From: JAYXXU01 sp049301135
Lineage (GTDB): Bacteria > Pseudomonadota > Gammaproteobacteria > Pseudomonadales > Moraxellaceae
Direction of reading: 5' to 3'
NCBI GenBank assembly: GCA_049301135.1
Contig: JBAQKP010000306.1
Location: forward strand, 1 to 8,256
DNA length: 8,256 bases
Shown here: positions 1-6,840 of the stretch, in pieces
Layout of the letters: the number at the start of each line of letters is the position of its first letter
Numbering within the stretch: position 1 is the stretch's first letter
Position numbers and translations under genes: made by a program
Notes under the pieces: generated by a model
The model's input: only the letters and a program-made list of their open reading frames with translations
Told to the model about the DNA's origin: nothing
Databases searched by the model: none

Positions 1-487
1 AGTTCAGGTTTAAAGCAGCACGCCGCGCAATCGTATCCGGCTGGCCTTGCTTTACGGCTGCGGGCAAATCGCTTTCACTTTGCGACAGTGAGCCAGTCGC
101 CGCCACACTGGGCAACAGACGCGACTGATTCGCTTGTAATCCAGCTTGCGCTTGGCGCAATCGCAGTACGGCCAGTGTCACGTCTTGGTTGTTTTGTGCC
201 GCCAACTCGACCAAGGCGGTCAGTTGTGGGTCATTAAACTGCTGCCACCATGCTGCATCGAGTTGCGCACTCGCAGCGGTTTGACCGCTAAAATTCGGCG
301 TTAAGCTGACCTGTTGGGGCGGCAGCGGCGGTCGCGTTTGACAACCGGATAGCAACACGCCCAACAAGAATATACCCAACAGCCTAGCGTTTGACCCACC
401 TGCCGCTGCTGGACTGCCTCGTTTACCCCCAATCAGCTCACCATTGATCGGTAACTGCTGATTGCTTTCCCCGTATGATTTGCCCAT
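1..487 (-). CDS. RND efflux outer-membrane lipoprotein, NodT/OprM type (5' part, runs off the left edge)
   Basis: This is the N-terminal 162 residues of an outer-membrane efflux channel, the TolC-like partner of an inner-membrane RND pump and a periplasmic adaptor. A hydrophobic stretch (about residues 36-48) ends in the lipobox LLSGC, with Cys49 as the predicted lipidated residue, followed by a Pro-rich tether. The segment AWWQQFNDPQL (79-89) and the helix rich in Ala, Gln and Leu after it (ALVELAAQNNQDV, RLRQAQAGL) are typical of the NodT family. The ATG at 487 is the only sensible start: another ATG 12 nt upstream is out of frame and soon hits a stop. The region before the lipobox is unusually long (48 residues, hydrophilic at the front) and no strong Shine-Dalgarno is visible. 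The gene is divergent from a TetR-type regulator that probably controls it. The substrate cannot be told from this fragment. Confidence 0.88.
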   Translation of the reverse strand, partial: MGKSYGESNQQLPINGELIGGKRGSPAAAGGSNARLLGIFLLGVLLSGCQTRPPLPPQQVSLTPNFSGQTAASAQLDAAWWQQFNDPQLTALVELAAQNNQDVTLAVLRLRQAQAGLQANQSRLLPSVAATGSLSQSESDLPAAVKQGQPDTIARRAALNLN

Positions 488-503
488 GAGCGGCTCATTT
501 ACT

Positions 504-517
504 ATACTTAGTAGTAT
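504..517. promoter_or_regulatory. possible TetR-family operator palindrome
   Basis: ATACT-TAGT-AGTAT is an inverted repeat with perfect 5-bp arms and a 4-bp centre. It lies between the divergent efflux and tetR genes and covers the predicted start point of the efflux promoter. A plus-strand hexamer TATACT (503-508), a possible -10 box for tetR, overlaps it, which would fit autorepression. TetR-type regulators usually bind such palindromes next to their own gene. The arms are short and AT-rich, so chance is possible. Confidence 0.4.
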
Positions 518-521
518 CGAA

Positions 522-549
522 ATTGTAGATGACTTTACTGGACTGTCAA
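522..549 (-). promoter_or_regulatory. sigma70 promoter for the efflux lipoprotein gene
   Basis: On the minus strand a perfect -35 box TTGACA (544-549) is followed after 16 bp by TACAAT (522-527), one mismatch from the consensus TATAAT. Transcription would begin near 515, giving a leader of about 28 nt before the ATG at 487. The predicted start point falls inside the palindrome at 504-517, so a repressor bound there would block initiation. Confidence 0.62.
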
Positions 550-553
550 GCAT

Positions 554-1192
554 ATGAATAGCAGATCAGACGAAATACCCGTAAAACGCGGTCGGCCACG
601 TGATCCGGCACGCCTGCAACGGGTACTCGATGCCGCCAAAACTCAGTTTTTGCAGCAGGGCTTTACTGCGACCAGCATGGAGTCAATTGCCAAAGCCTCT
701 GGCGTGTCTAAAATGACGATTTATAACTACTTTCCAACCAAAGAAGCCTTGTTTGAAACCTGTGTCGCCAGCCGTACCGATGACGTGTTTCATCTGTCCA
801 AGTTATACCAGACTGGATCGCAACTGCCTGCGCCCAGCGTGGTGCTGCATCAGATTGCCACGCAGTTCGTCGCCTTGATGCGAGATGAAGAAGCGTTGGC
901 CTTACATCGAGTGATGATCAGCAGTGCCGCGCAACACCCTGAGATCTGTAAAAGTTTTTTTGAGCAAGGCTGCTGGCGACTGAATCAACAGATCAAAGGC
1001 TATCTCGAACTCGCCCACCACGCCGGATTGCTCTGTGTGACCGATGCACAACTCGCTTCGGATCAGTTTTTAGCACTGTGCTTGGGACGGCAACACCTGC
1101 ACGGTCTGTTGATGCTCGGCGCGCCGACAGCCGAACAAGATCGCGCGATGATTCAGGATAATCTGGCGATGTTTCTGCGTGCCTATACCTAA
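554..1192 (+). CDS. TetR/AcrR-family transcriptional regulator, probable efflux repressor
   Basis: This 212-residue protein has the TetR layout. A basic N-terminus (KRGRPR, 11-16) resembles an AT-hook. The HTH domain runs over about residues 20-66, with the recognition region SMESIAKASGVSKMTIYNYF at 41-60 followed by PTKEALF. The C-terminal helical domain (about 85-205, with EEALALHRVMISSAAQHPE and LASDQFLALCLGRQHLHGLL) resembles the AefR-like ligand-binding domain of repressors found next to RND pumps. Length is normal for the family. It is divergent from the efflux lipoprotein gene across a 66-bp gap that holds that gene's promoter and a palindrome, so local repression of the pump and of itself is the likely role. 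The ligand is unknown. The start is the first ATG of the frame; its Shine-Dalgarno is weak. Confidence 0.9.
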   Translation: MNSRSDEIPVKRGRPRDPARLQRVLDAAKTQFLQQGFTATSMESIAKASGVSKMTIYNYFPTKEALFETCVASRTDDVFHLSKLYQTGSQLPAPSVVLHQIATQFVALMRDEEALALHRVMISSAAQHPEICKSFFEQGCWRLNQQIKGYLELAHHAGLLCVTDAQLASDQFLALCLGRQHLHGLLMLGAPTAEQDRAMIQDNLAMFLRAYT

Positions 1193-1395
1193 GTCGCGAT
1201 ACCTAAGTGGCTATACTGAATGACTGTACCGACCTGCCTATGCCAGTGTGCCTAGGGTCTAAACCAATCGGCGCGGGCTGACGAAACAGCACGCGGCTGA
1301 CCCATGCAAAAGCGCGGCAATAAATACAGCAGCCGCCACAAAAGCCCTTTACAATAGCATCAATCACTTGCGACCTCTGATTAGCGAGCAGCGCC
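1193..1395. other. intergenic region between tetR and the NIT-ANTAR gene
   Basis: No supported gene. A 10-bp direct repeat ATACCTAAGT (1185-1194 and 1199-1208) straddles the tetR stop codon. TACAAT at 1350-1355 could be a -10 box for the downstream gene, but no good -35 box lies at the right distance. No terminator hairpin with a T-tract was found. A minus-strand 64-codon frame here (1203-1397) shows no recognisable protein features. Confidence 0.4.
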
Positions 1396-2712
1396 ATGAC
1401 AGCACCGACTCCACTTCCCGTTCAATTACAGCTACAGCGCAGTGCGACTGACTATTTAATCGCGGCCAAACAAGTCGAAATCCAAAATCTAGCCTATTTT
1501 TTAAAAATGGGACAATTGGTGGTGATGGTCAGTGATCTGGTGCATGCGCTGCAAAAAGAACGCGGCGCATCGAATATTTTTTTAGGCTCCAAAGGTCGGC
1601 ACTTTGAGCAGTCGCTCAGCACGCTCACGCAGCAAACTGACCAACAAATCCAAGACTTTAAGCACACTTTAAATCAAATCCACCCCGAAATCAGCCAGCA
1701 CTGTAGCAGCAGTCGCCTGCTGAATCGAATCGCCTATGTGCTGCATGGCTTGGCTGGTTTACTGACTGCACGCCAACAAATCCGTCAGCTTGAATTGGCG
1801 CCTGAGCTGGCCACGCAACTGTATAGCGACATCATCAGCGGGTTGCTGGCGATTGTGTTTGAAACGGCCGACAGTGCCGTCGATCCCACCATCGCACGGA
1901 TTTTGGTCGCGATGTTTAACCTGATGCATGGCAAAGAACTGGCAGGACAAGAGCGGGCGCTCGGCTCGGCGGGCTTTGCCGCCGGACAATTTAGCGCCGC
2001 ACAAATCGAACGCTTACAGTACTTGATTGATGCACAGGAACGCTGTTTTGAGCTGTTTCGTGAGTTTAGTCATCCCGCCGCGCAGCAGTTGTGGCAACAG
2101 CAGTCCAGCCAGTCCTATCTGATCGAGATTGAACGGCTACGCCGCCTGATCCTGACCCAACCGCAGCACACCACCCGAACCGCGCCGATTGATCAAGATG
2201 ATCAGTGGTTCGGGCTGCTGACCCAGCGGATTGATGATTTAAAATCGGTCGAAACCGCGCTCGAAGTACATTTACAACAACTGTGTGAACAAAAACTGCA
2301 CGATGCACAGATTGCGCTCGGCCAGCAACAAGCGCTGATTGAGCAGCTACAACACGACAACAGCGATAGCTTTGTGGTGTTTCTCAGTGGCCACGCACCG
2401 CAACCGCTCAAATCACCGCACAGCGATCACTTTCATCCAGATGGCCTCAGTCCACGGCTCGGTCGCTCGGTGTTTGAACTGGTACAACACCAAGCGCAAC
2501 GTCTACAACAGATGAATGACGAACTTGATGCGGCACGCCAAGCCCTCGAAGAACGCAAACTGCAACAAAAAGCCAAGGCACTGCTGATCAAACACCGTCA
2601 GATGAGTGAAGACGAAGCACACCGTTTACTGCGGCAAATGGCGATGGATCAAGGCAAAAAACTATCTGATGTCGCCAAAAGCATCATTGATATGGCACAA
2701 GTCTGGCGTTAA
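1396..2712 (+). CDS. NIT-domain / ANTAR-domain protein, NasR-like nitrate-responsive antiterminator
   Basis: This 438-residue cytoplasmic protein has two recognisable parts. The nitrate- and nitrite-sensing (NIT) domain spans about residues 40-255 and has both conserved stretches: KERGASNIFLGSKG (54-67) and GKELAGQERALGSAGFAAG (179-197), whose arginines are candidates for anion binding. The C-terminal ANTAR domain (about 376-436, including QKAKALLIKHRQMSEDEAHRL and RQMAMDQGKKLSDVA) is the RNA-binding three-helix module of antiterminators. A Gln/His/Leu-rich helical segment (about 262-330) links them. This is the architecture of Klebsiella NasR, which on sensing nitrate or nitrite prevents termination in the leader of the nitrate-assimilation operon. 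Here no nitrate transporter or reductase gene and no matching leader is in view, so the target is elsewhere or different. No TM segment is seen. Domain calls are strong; the function is inferred from them. Confidence 0.87.
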   Translation: MTAPTPLPVQLQLQRSATDYLIAAKQVEIQNLAYFLKMGQLVVMVSDLVHALQKERGASNIFLGSKGRHFEQSLSTLTQQTDQQIQDFKHTLNQIHPEISQHCSSSRLLNRIAYVLHGLAGLLTARQQIRQLELAPELATQLYSDIISGLLAIVFETADSAVDPTIARILVAMFNLMHGKELAGQERALGSAGFAAGQFSAAQIERLQYLIDAQERCFELFREFSHPAAQQLWQQQSSQSYLIEIERLRRLILTQPQHTTRTAPIDQDDQWFGLLTQRIDDLKSVETALEVHLQQLCEQKLHDAQIALGQQQALIEQLQHDNSDSFVVFLSGHAPQPLKSPHSDHFHPDGLSPRLGRSVFELVQHQAQRLQQMNDELDAARQALEERKLQQKAKALLIKHRQMSEDEAHRLLRQMAMDQGKKLSDVAKSIIDMAQVWR

Positions 2713-2776
2713 GTGGCATGCAGGGTGCGTGCGCCCGTAAAACACCTTAAAATGCTCGGCCTAATGATGCGCCCAC

Positions 2777-2781
2777 AAGGA
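2777..2781 (+). promoter_or_regulatory. ribosome binding site that fixes the GTG start of dut
   Basis: AAGGA sits 8 nt upstream of GTG at 2790. The closer ATG at 2785 is only 3 nt away and reads ATG CTG TGA, a two-codon dead end overlapping the real start. GTG is therefore the start, and it gives the expected dUTPase N-terminus. Confidence 0.7.
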
Positions 2782-2789
2782 TTCATGCT

Positions 2790-3242
2790 GTGAAACTTCA
2801 AGTCAAACTGCTCGACCCACGCATCGGTACCACATGGCCGATGCCCAACTATGCCACCAGCGGTTCGGCAGGGATTGACCTACGTGCCTGTCTGGATGAA
2901 GCCATCATCTTGCAGCCGAACCAAACCATTTTGGTCAAAACTGGCATGGCGGTTTATATTGCTGATCCGAGTTATGCCGGTTTGATTTTGCCGCGTTCTG
3001 GCCTCGGCCATAAACATGGTATTGTACTCGGCAATTTGGTCGGCTTGATTGATTCAGATTATCAAGGCGAACTGATGGTTTCGGTCTGGAATCGCGGCCA
3101 ACAACCGTTTACCCTAGAGCCGGGCGAACGCATGGCACAATACGTGCTTGTGCCGGTACTACAAGCAGAGTTTGAATTGGTCAGCGAGTTTGACCAGAGC
3201 GCACGCGGCGCAGGCGGTTTTGGGCATACTGGGCGACAATAA
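2790..3242 (+). CDS. dut: deoxyuridine 5'-triphosphate nucleotidohydrolase (dUTPase)
   Basis: It hydrolyses dUTP to dUMP and pyrophosphate, keeping uracil out of DNA and supplying dUMP for thymidylate synthesis. The enzyme is normally a cytoplasmic homotrimer. All five dUTPase motifs are present in the 150 residues: 1, SAGIDLRA (26-33); 2, PRSGLG (68-73); 3, GLIDSDYQGEL (85-95), with Asp90 at the place of the catalytic aspartate of the E. coli enzyme; 4, ERMAQYV (113-119); 5, RGAGGFGHTG (139-148), the flexible C-terminal arm that closes over the substrate. Length matches the E. coli protein closely. Translation starts at GTG behind AAGGA. It is the first gene of a same-strand set with the mutase and argB, an order known from Pseudomonas and Acinetobacter. 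No clear promoter was found in the 77 bp upstream. Confidence 0.97.
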   Translation: MKLQVKLLDPRIGTTWPMPNYATSGSAGIDLRACLDEAIILQPNQTILVKTGMAVYIADPSYAGLILPRSGLGHKHGIVLGNLVGLIDSDYQGELMVSVWNRGQQPFTLEPGERMAQYVLVPVLQAEFELVSEFDQSARGAGGFGHTGRQ

Positions 3243-3316
3243 GACCCAATCGGCCACGCATGCACCGCCACACCGTGCGCCGCGCCACAAGGACTCGTGC
3301 CATATCAACACCACCG

Positions 3317-3322
3317 TAAGGA
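3317..3322 (+). promoter_or_regulatory. ribosome binding site that fixes the GTG start of the phosphohexomutase
   Basis: TAAGGA is 8 nt upstream of the in-frame GTG at 3331, the same sequence and spacing as at dut. The in-frame ATG at 3349 is 26 nt from it and has no Shine-Dalgarno of its own. The open frame continues upstream into dut, but only a TTG inside dut could serve there and it has no ribosome site. Confidence 0.6.
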
Positions 3323-3330
3323 CACCACTC

Positions 3331-5838
3331 GTGCAGCATAAAACCACAATGACTCGTCCCCCCTCACGCTTTGCGGGCAAACTGCCCAGCCTTGCGCTGC
3401 ATATGGCACTGGTGGTCAGCGCCAGTGCAGGCAGTTATGTTTGGCTTGAGCAACAACTCGCCCAACAGCAGCAGCAGCGGGTACAGGATTTTGGTGAACA
3501 AGCGGCAACCTTGGTCGAACTGCACGTGGCCAACCTACTGACTCAAACCCAATTGCTGGCGCAACAGCCTGATCTGCGCAGCGCAGCCATCATTAAAGCG
3601 GTGATTCCAGAAGGCGGCACTGTGCCACCCTCGCTCAGTTTTGCTGTACAAGACCTGCTGCATCGCACCCGTACCGATCAAACCGTCCCCGAACTCGACA
3701 TGAGTCGCGGCAAACCCATGATTGATATTGCGGTTGCAATGCCCGCCGGTGGACATCTGGTCGCCGAATGGTCATTTGAAACACTGGCCAAAGACCTCGA
3801 ACGCATCACGCCCAGTGGCTATCAATTGCGCTTGGTACAACAAATCGGCGGCAGTCCGGTCGATGCGCTACGCGTGAACAGCAACAATAACGATGGCCTG
3901 CTCAAAAATATCGAACTCAAACTGCCGCAGTGGCAACTCAGCGTCGGCGATCTCGGTCAGCCTAGCCCATTGCCGTTGTGGGCAGCGCTGATCAGCCTGA
4001 TCGGTGGTCTACTGTCGCTGTTGCCGTGGCTGCTGCTTGCACGCAATCAACCAAGCCATGCCGCCAGCAGCCCAGCCAAAAGCTCCGCAGACAACAACAC
4101 AGCCAATAACACGGCCAACAATAATAGCAAAACAGTCGCCAGCCCGACTGCCAACCCAGCGACCGGCGCGACTGCGAATAGCCCTGCGGATACCGCAACC
4201 GATAGCCCAAGCAATGATCATGGCAAACCTCAACTACCGACCGCGGCCATCGAAGCCCCAGCGGCGAGTTTGGCCGCTACAGCGCTGGCACTGAATAAAG
4301 AGACAACTGCCAATACCGCCACAACCGCCGAACCAGAAATCAGCCTGAGTACCACAACTGCCCATACTGAGAGCAGTCCGGTCGCCGATAGCCACAGCAT
4401 GGACTTTGAGCTGGACGATCTGTTACTCGGTGATCTTGAACTCTCGCCCGTCGTGCGTTTCCCGTATCAGCTGTTTCGTGCTTACGATGTACGCGGCACC
4501 ACCAGCCTGCTGGATGAAGCCCTGATCGAAAGGATTGGCCGTGCATTAGGTGCAACCTTGCGCGACCGGATGCAGCGCCAAGTGGTACTCGGCCACGATG
4601 CCCGCCTGACCAGCCCACGCTATGCCGAAATCATGCGTCAAGCGCTGGTCAAATCTGGCCTCACCGTGATTGATATCGGCCAAGTGCCAACGCCAATCAT
4701 GCACTTTGCCGCCAAGCAACACGACGGCAACGGCATCATGATCACCGCCAGTCACTGCGACGGCGACCAAAACGGCATCAAATGGGTGATCGAAAACAGC
4801 CCACCGAAGCCAGAAGACATTCAGGCACTGGCCGAACGTGCCGACCAAAACCGCTTCGTCGATGGGGTCGGCCAAGCGCGCCAGCAATCCTATACAGATG
4901 CCTATATTGACGCACTGCATGGCGATGTGATCCTCGGCCAAAATTTCGAAATCGCCATCGACGGCATGAATGGCATGATGGGACAAATCGCCGAACGGGT
5001 GCTGACCGCTGCCGGTTGTAAAGTCAGTGGCATCAACCTCAACCCTGACGGTCAGTTCCCGAATGGCGCCCCCGATCCCTCCAAAGCGGGTCAGATTGAC
5101 GACCTGTGTAACGACGTGATCATTAGCAACGCCGATTTAGGCTTTGCATTTGACGGCGATGGTGATCGCTTGGTGGTGGTTGATCAACAAGGCCAAGTGG
5201 TCTCACCGGATCAACTGATCGCCCTGTTTGCTCAGATGATCCTGAATGCCAAACCCGGTGCCGACATTATTTTTGACGTCAAATGCAGCCGCATGCTGAG
5301 CAGCGTGATCACCCAAGCCGGTGGTCGTCCGGTCATGGTGCGCAGTGGCAACACCTTTATTCGTCAAGCGGTGCAATCGACCGAGTACGACGCAGCATTT
5401 GGCGCAGAGTTTTCGGGTCATTACTTCTTTAATGATGGCCGTAGTAACAACAACGATGACGGCTTATACGCTGCCCTGCGACTGCTCGAATGGCTCGATC
5501 AACAAGGCCAAAGCATCGCCGAAATGCTCAAAGCACTGCCGCAACGGGTCAGCACGCCTGACTTGTATATTCCACTCGATGGCACAGATGGTCGGCAATT
5601 GCTGGCCGATCTGCAAGACAGCGCCGAAGCCCTCGCCGAAGGACAACTGTCGCTGCTCGATGGGATTCGGCTTGATTTTAATGATGGCTTTGGCATTATT
5701 CGCGCCTCCAACACAGGGCCGTATTTGACCGCTCGGTTTGATGGCGAAACCCCTGAAGCGTTGATCCGTATTCGGCAGATTTTTCAGGGCTTGATTTCGC
5801 AGCATCATCCAACGCTGGCCAAACATTTGGTGGACTGA
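3331..5838 (+). CDS. algC: membrane-tethered phosphomannomutase/phosphoglucomutase, AlgC long form
   Basis: It interconverts mannose-6-P/mannose-1-P and glucose-6-P/glucose-1-P for GDP-mannose, LPS and exopolysaccharide precursors. From the GTG it is 835 residues: TM1 (about 18-39), a probably periplasmic segment (40-213), TM2 (about 214-237), a low-complexity Ala/Thr/Asn/Ser/Pro linker (242-355), an acidic stretch (DFELDDLLLGDLEL, 358-371), then the catalytic alpha-D-phosphohexomutase domain (about 375-835), placed in the cytoplasm. Conserved sites: FRAYDVRG (382-389), the serine loop TASH with Ser474, NGIK (Lys484), the metal loop DGDGDR (Asp608, 610, 612), FDVKC (Lys651), AEFSGH (692-697) and the phosphate loop RASNTGP (791-797). 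Changed sites: the serine loop continues CD rather than NP, and the stretch corresponding to KTGHS of P. aeruginosa AlgC reads RSGNT (Asn674), lacking the histidine. The start could instead be ATG 3349. The family is certain; exact substrate preference is not. Confidence 0.9.
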   Translation: MQHKTTMTRPPSRFAGKLPSLALHMALVVSASAGSYVWLEQQLAQQQQQRVQDFGEQAATLVELHVANLLTQTQLLAQQPDLRSAAIIKAVIPEGGTVPPSLSFAVQDLLHRTRTDQTVPELDMSRGKPMIDIAVAMPAGGHLVAEWSFETLAKDLERITPSGYQLRLVQQIGGSPVDALRVNSNNNDGLLKNIELKLPQWQLSVGDLGQPSPLPLWAALISLIGGLLSLLPWLLLARNQPSHAASSPAKSSADNNTANNTANNNSKTVASPTANPATGATANSPADTATDSPSNDHGKPQLPTAAIEAPAASLAATALALNKETTANTATTAEPEISLSTTTAHTESSPVADSHSMDFELDDLLLGDLELSPVVRFPYQLFRAYDVRGTTSLLDEALIERIGRALGATLRDRMQRQVVLGHDARLTSPRYAEIMRQALVKSGLTVIDIGQVPTPIMHFAAKQHDGNGIMITASHCDGDQNGIKWVIENSPPKPEDIQALAERADQNRFVDGVGQARQQSYTDAYIDALHGDVILGQNFEIAIDGMNGMMGQIAERVLTAAGCKVSGINLNPDGQFPNGAPDPSKAGQIDDLCNDVIISNADLGFAFDGDGDRLVVVDQQGQVVSPDQLIALFAQMILNAKPGADIIFDVKCSRMLSSVITQAGGRPVMVRSGNTFIRQAVQSTEYDAAFGAEFSGHYFFNDGRSNNNDDGLYAALRLLEWLDQQGQSIAEMLKALPQRVSTPDLYIPLDGTDGRQLLADLQDSAEALAEGQLSLLDGIRLDFNDGFGIIRASNTGPYLTARFDGETPEALIRIRQIFQGLISQHHPTLAKHLVD

Positions 5839-5881
5839 TTTTCATTGACCTGCTCGTCTTTATGAGCGCACGGAGTGTCGT

Positions 5882-6790
5882 ATGGCATTAAGCAAAGAAA
5901 CCGCCTTGAATATCGCCAAAGTCCTCACTGAGGGTTTGCCGTATATTCAACGCTTTACTGGCAAAACCATCGTGGTCAAATACGGCGGAAACGCCATGAC
6001 CGACCCTGAGCTGGAGCGTTCATTTGCCCGCGACATCGTCTTGCTAAAAACCGTCGGCATCAATCCGGTCGTGGTACATGGCGGCGGGCCGCAGGTCGAT
6101 AGCTTATTGAAGCAGCTTGGCCGTGAGTCTGACCGCATCGACGGCATGCGGGTGACTGATGGTGCGACGATGGAAGTGGTCGAGATGGTACTCGGCGCGA
6201 GCGTTAACGGCTCGATTGTCAATCTGATCAATCAACACGGTGGCCGTGCGATTGGTTTAACTGGCAAAGATGGCAATCTGATCCGCGCTCGTAAGCTGAT
6301 GCTGGACAAAACTGACGATAAAGGTCAGATGTACAAGGTTGATCTGGGCTTGGTCGGTGAGGTGGTCGGCGTGAAAACCGACGTGCTGGATTTGTTTTTT
6401 AAGAGTGATTTTATCCCTGTCATCGCCCCACTCGGTGTCGATGAGGAAGGCAACACGTATAACATCAATGCCGATCTGGTCGCCGGTAAAGTCGCTGAAG
6501 CTTTGAAGGCTGAGAAATTGATCTTGTTGACCAATATCGCCGGTGTGATGGATGCCGATAAGAACATTCTGACCGGATTAACCACGCAAGAGGTGGATCG
6601 TTTGATCGAAACTGGTGTGATTTATGGTGGGATGATTCCGAAGGTGTCGTGTGCGCTGGATGCGGTCAAAGGTGGCGTACACACGGCACATATCATCGAC
6701 GGCCGTGTACCGCACTCGACCTTGCTGGAGATCTTTACTGATCAAGGCATGGGGACGTTGATCAGTAATCGGGTCAAGAAGTCTCACTAA
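5882..6790 (+). CDS. argB: acetylglutamate kinase (N-acetyl-L-glutamate 5-phosphotransferase)
   Basis: It catalyses the second, usually rate-controlling step of arginine biosynthesis: ATP-dependent phosphorylation of N-acetylglutamate. Amino-acid-kinase motifs in the 302 residues are VVKYGGNAM (31-39, Lys33 in the phosphoryl site), VVVHGGGPQ (63-71), MRVTD (89-93), NINADLVAGKVAEAL (194-208), GGMIPK (249-254) and HIIDGR (270-275). The N-terminal helix before the kinase core (about 6-26, NIAKVLTEGLPYI) and the C-terminal HSTLLEIFTDQGMGTL (278-293) are features of the hexameric, arginine-inhibited enzymes such as that of P. aeruginosa, so feedback inhibition by arginine is likely. ATG is preceded by GGAG at 5872-5875, 6 nt away. 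The gap to the mutase is 43 bp with no promoter or terminator seen, so co-transcription with dut and the mutase is likely. Confidence 0.97.
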   Translation: MALSKETALNIAKVLTEGLPYIQRFTGKTIVVKYGGNAMTDPELERSFARDIVLLKTVGINPVVVHGGGPQVDSLLKQLGRESDRIDGMRVTDGATMEVVEMVLGASVNGSIVNLINQHGGRAIGLTGKDGNLIRARKLMLDKTDDKGQMYKVDLGLVGEVVGVKTDVLDLFFKSDFIPVIAPLGVDEEGNTYNINADLVAGKVAEALKAEKLILLTNIAGVMDADKNILTGLTTQEVDRLIETGVIYGGMIPKVSCALDAVKGGVHTAHIIDGRVPHSTLLEIFTDQGMGTLISNRVKKSH

Positions 6791-6840
6791 AAATTGATGA
6801 GTAGGGTGCGCCGTGCGCACTCTACAAACTGCTAAAAATT
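6787..6840. repeat. 9-bp direct repeat flanking the palindrome
   Basis: CTAAAAATT occurs at 6787-6795, overlapping the argB stop codon, and at 6832-6840, overlapping the stop of the convergent frame. The palindrome lies between them. The pair could be a target duplication left by insertion of a small palindromic element. The sequence is AT-rich and simple, so coincidence is possible. Confidence 0.4.
6801..6825. repeat. REP-like palindrome between convergent genes
   Basis: GTAGGGTGCGC and GCGCACTCTAC form an 11-bp stem (one G-T pair) around a 3-nt loop. It lies just past the argB stop, facing the convergent minus-strand gene. No T-tract follows on the plus strand and only a delayed one on the minus strand, so it is a poor intrinsic terminator, although it might still act in both directions. 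The GTAGGGTGCGC core recalls repetitive extragenic palindromes of many proteobacteria. A related GC-rich stretch (CAGGGTGCGTGCGCCC, 2721-2736) lies upstream of dut. Confidence 0.6.

Noticed and set aside
1203..1397. Minus-strand 64-codon frame between tetR and the NIT-ANTAR gene
   Set aside because: No ribosome site, domain or promoter; Cys-rich composition looks like random translation.
2721..2736. GC-rich hairpin after the NIT-ANTAR gene as a terminator
   Set aside because: The stem is only about 5 bp and no T-tract follows on the plus strand.
3148..3330. Upstream extension of the mutase frame into dut (TTG at 3148)
   Set aside because: It would overlap dut by 95 bp with no ribosome site; GTG 3331 has a good site at the right spacing.
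4004..4294. Plus-strand alternative frame in the mutase linker
   Set aside because: Arises from the low-complexity Ala/Thr/Asn coding sequence; the main frame is continuous through it.
4546..4986. Long minus-strand frame of 146 codons inside the mutase gene
   Set aside because: Shadow of the catalytic-domain coding strand; the plus-strand motifs are unmistakable. The same holds for the other antisense frames in the NIT-ANTAR, mutase and argB genes.
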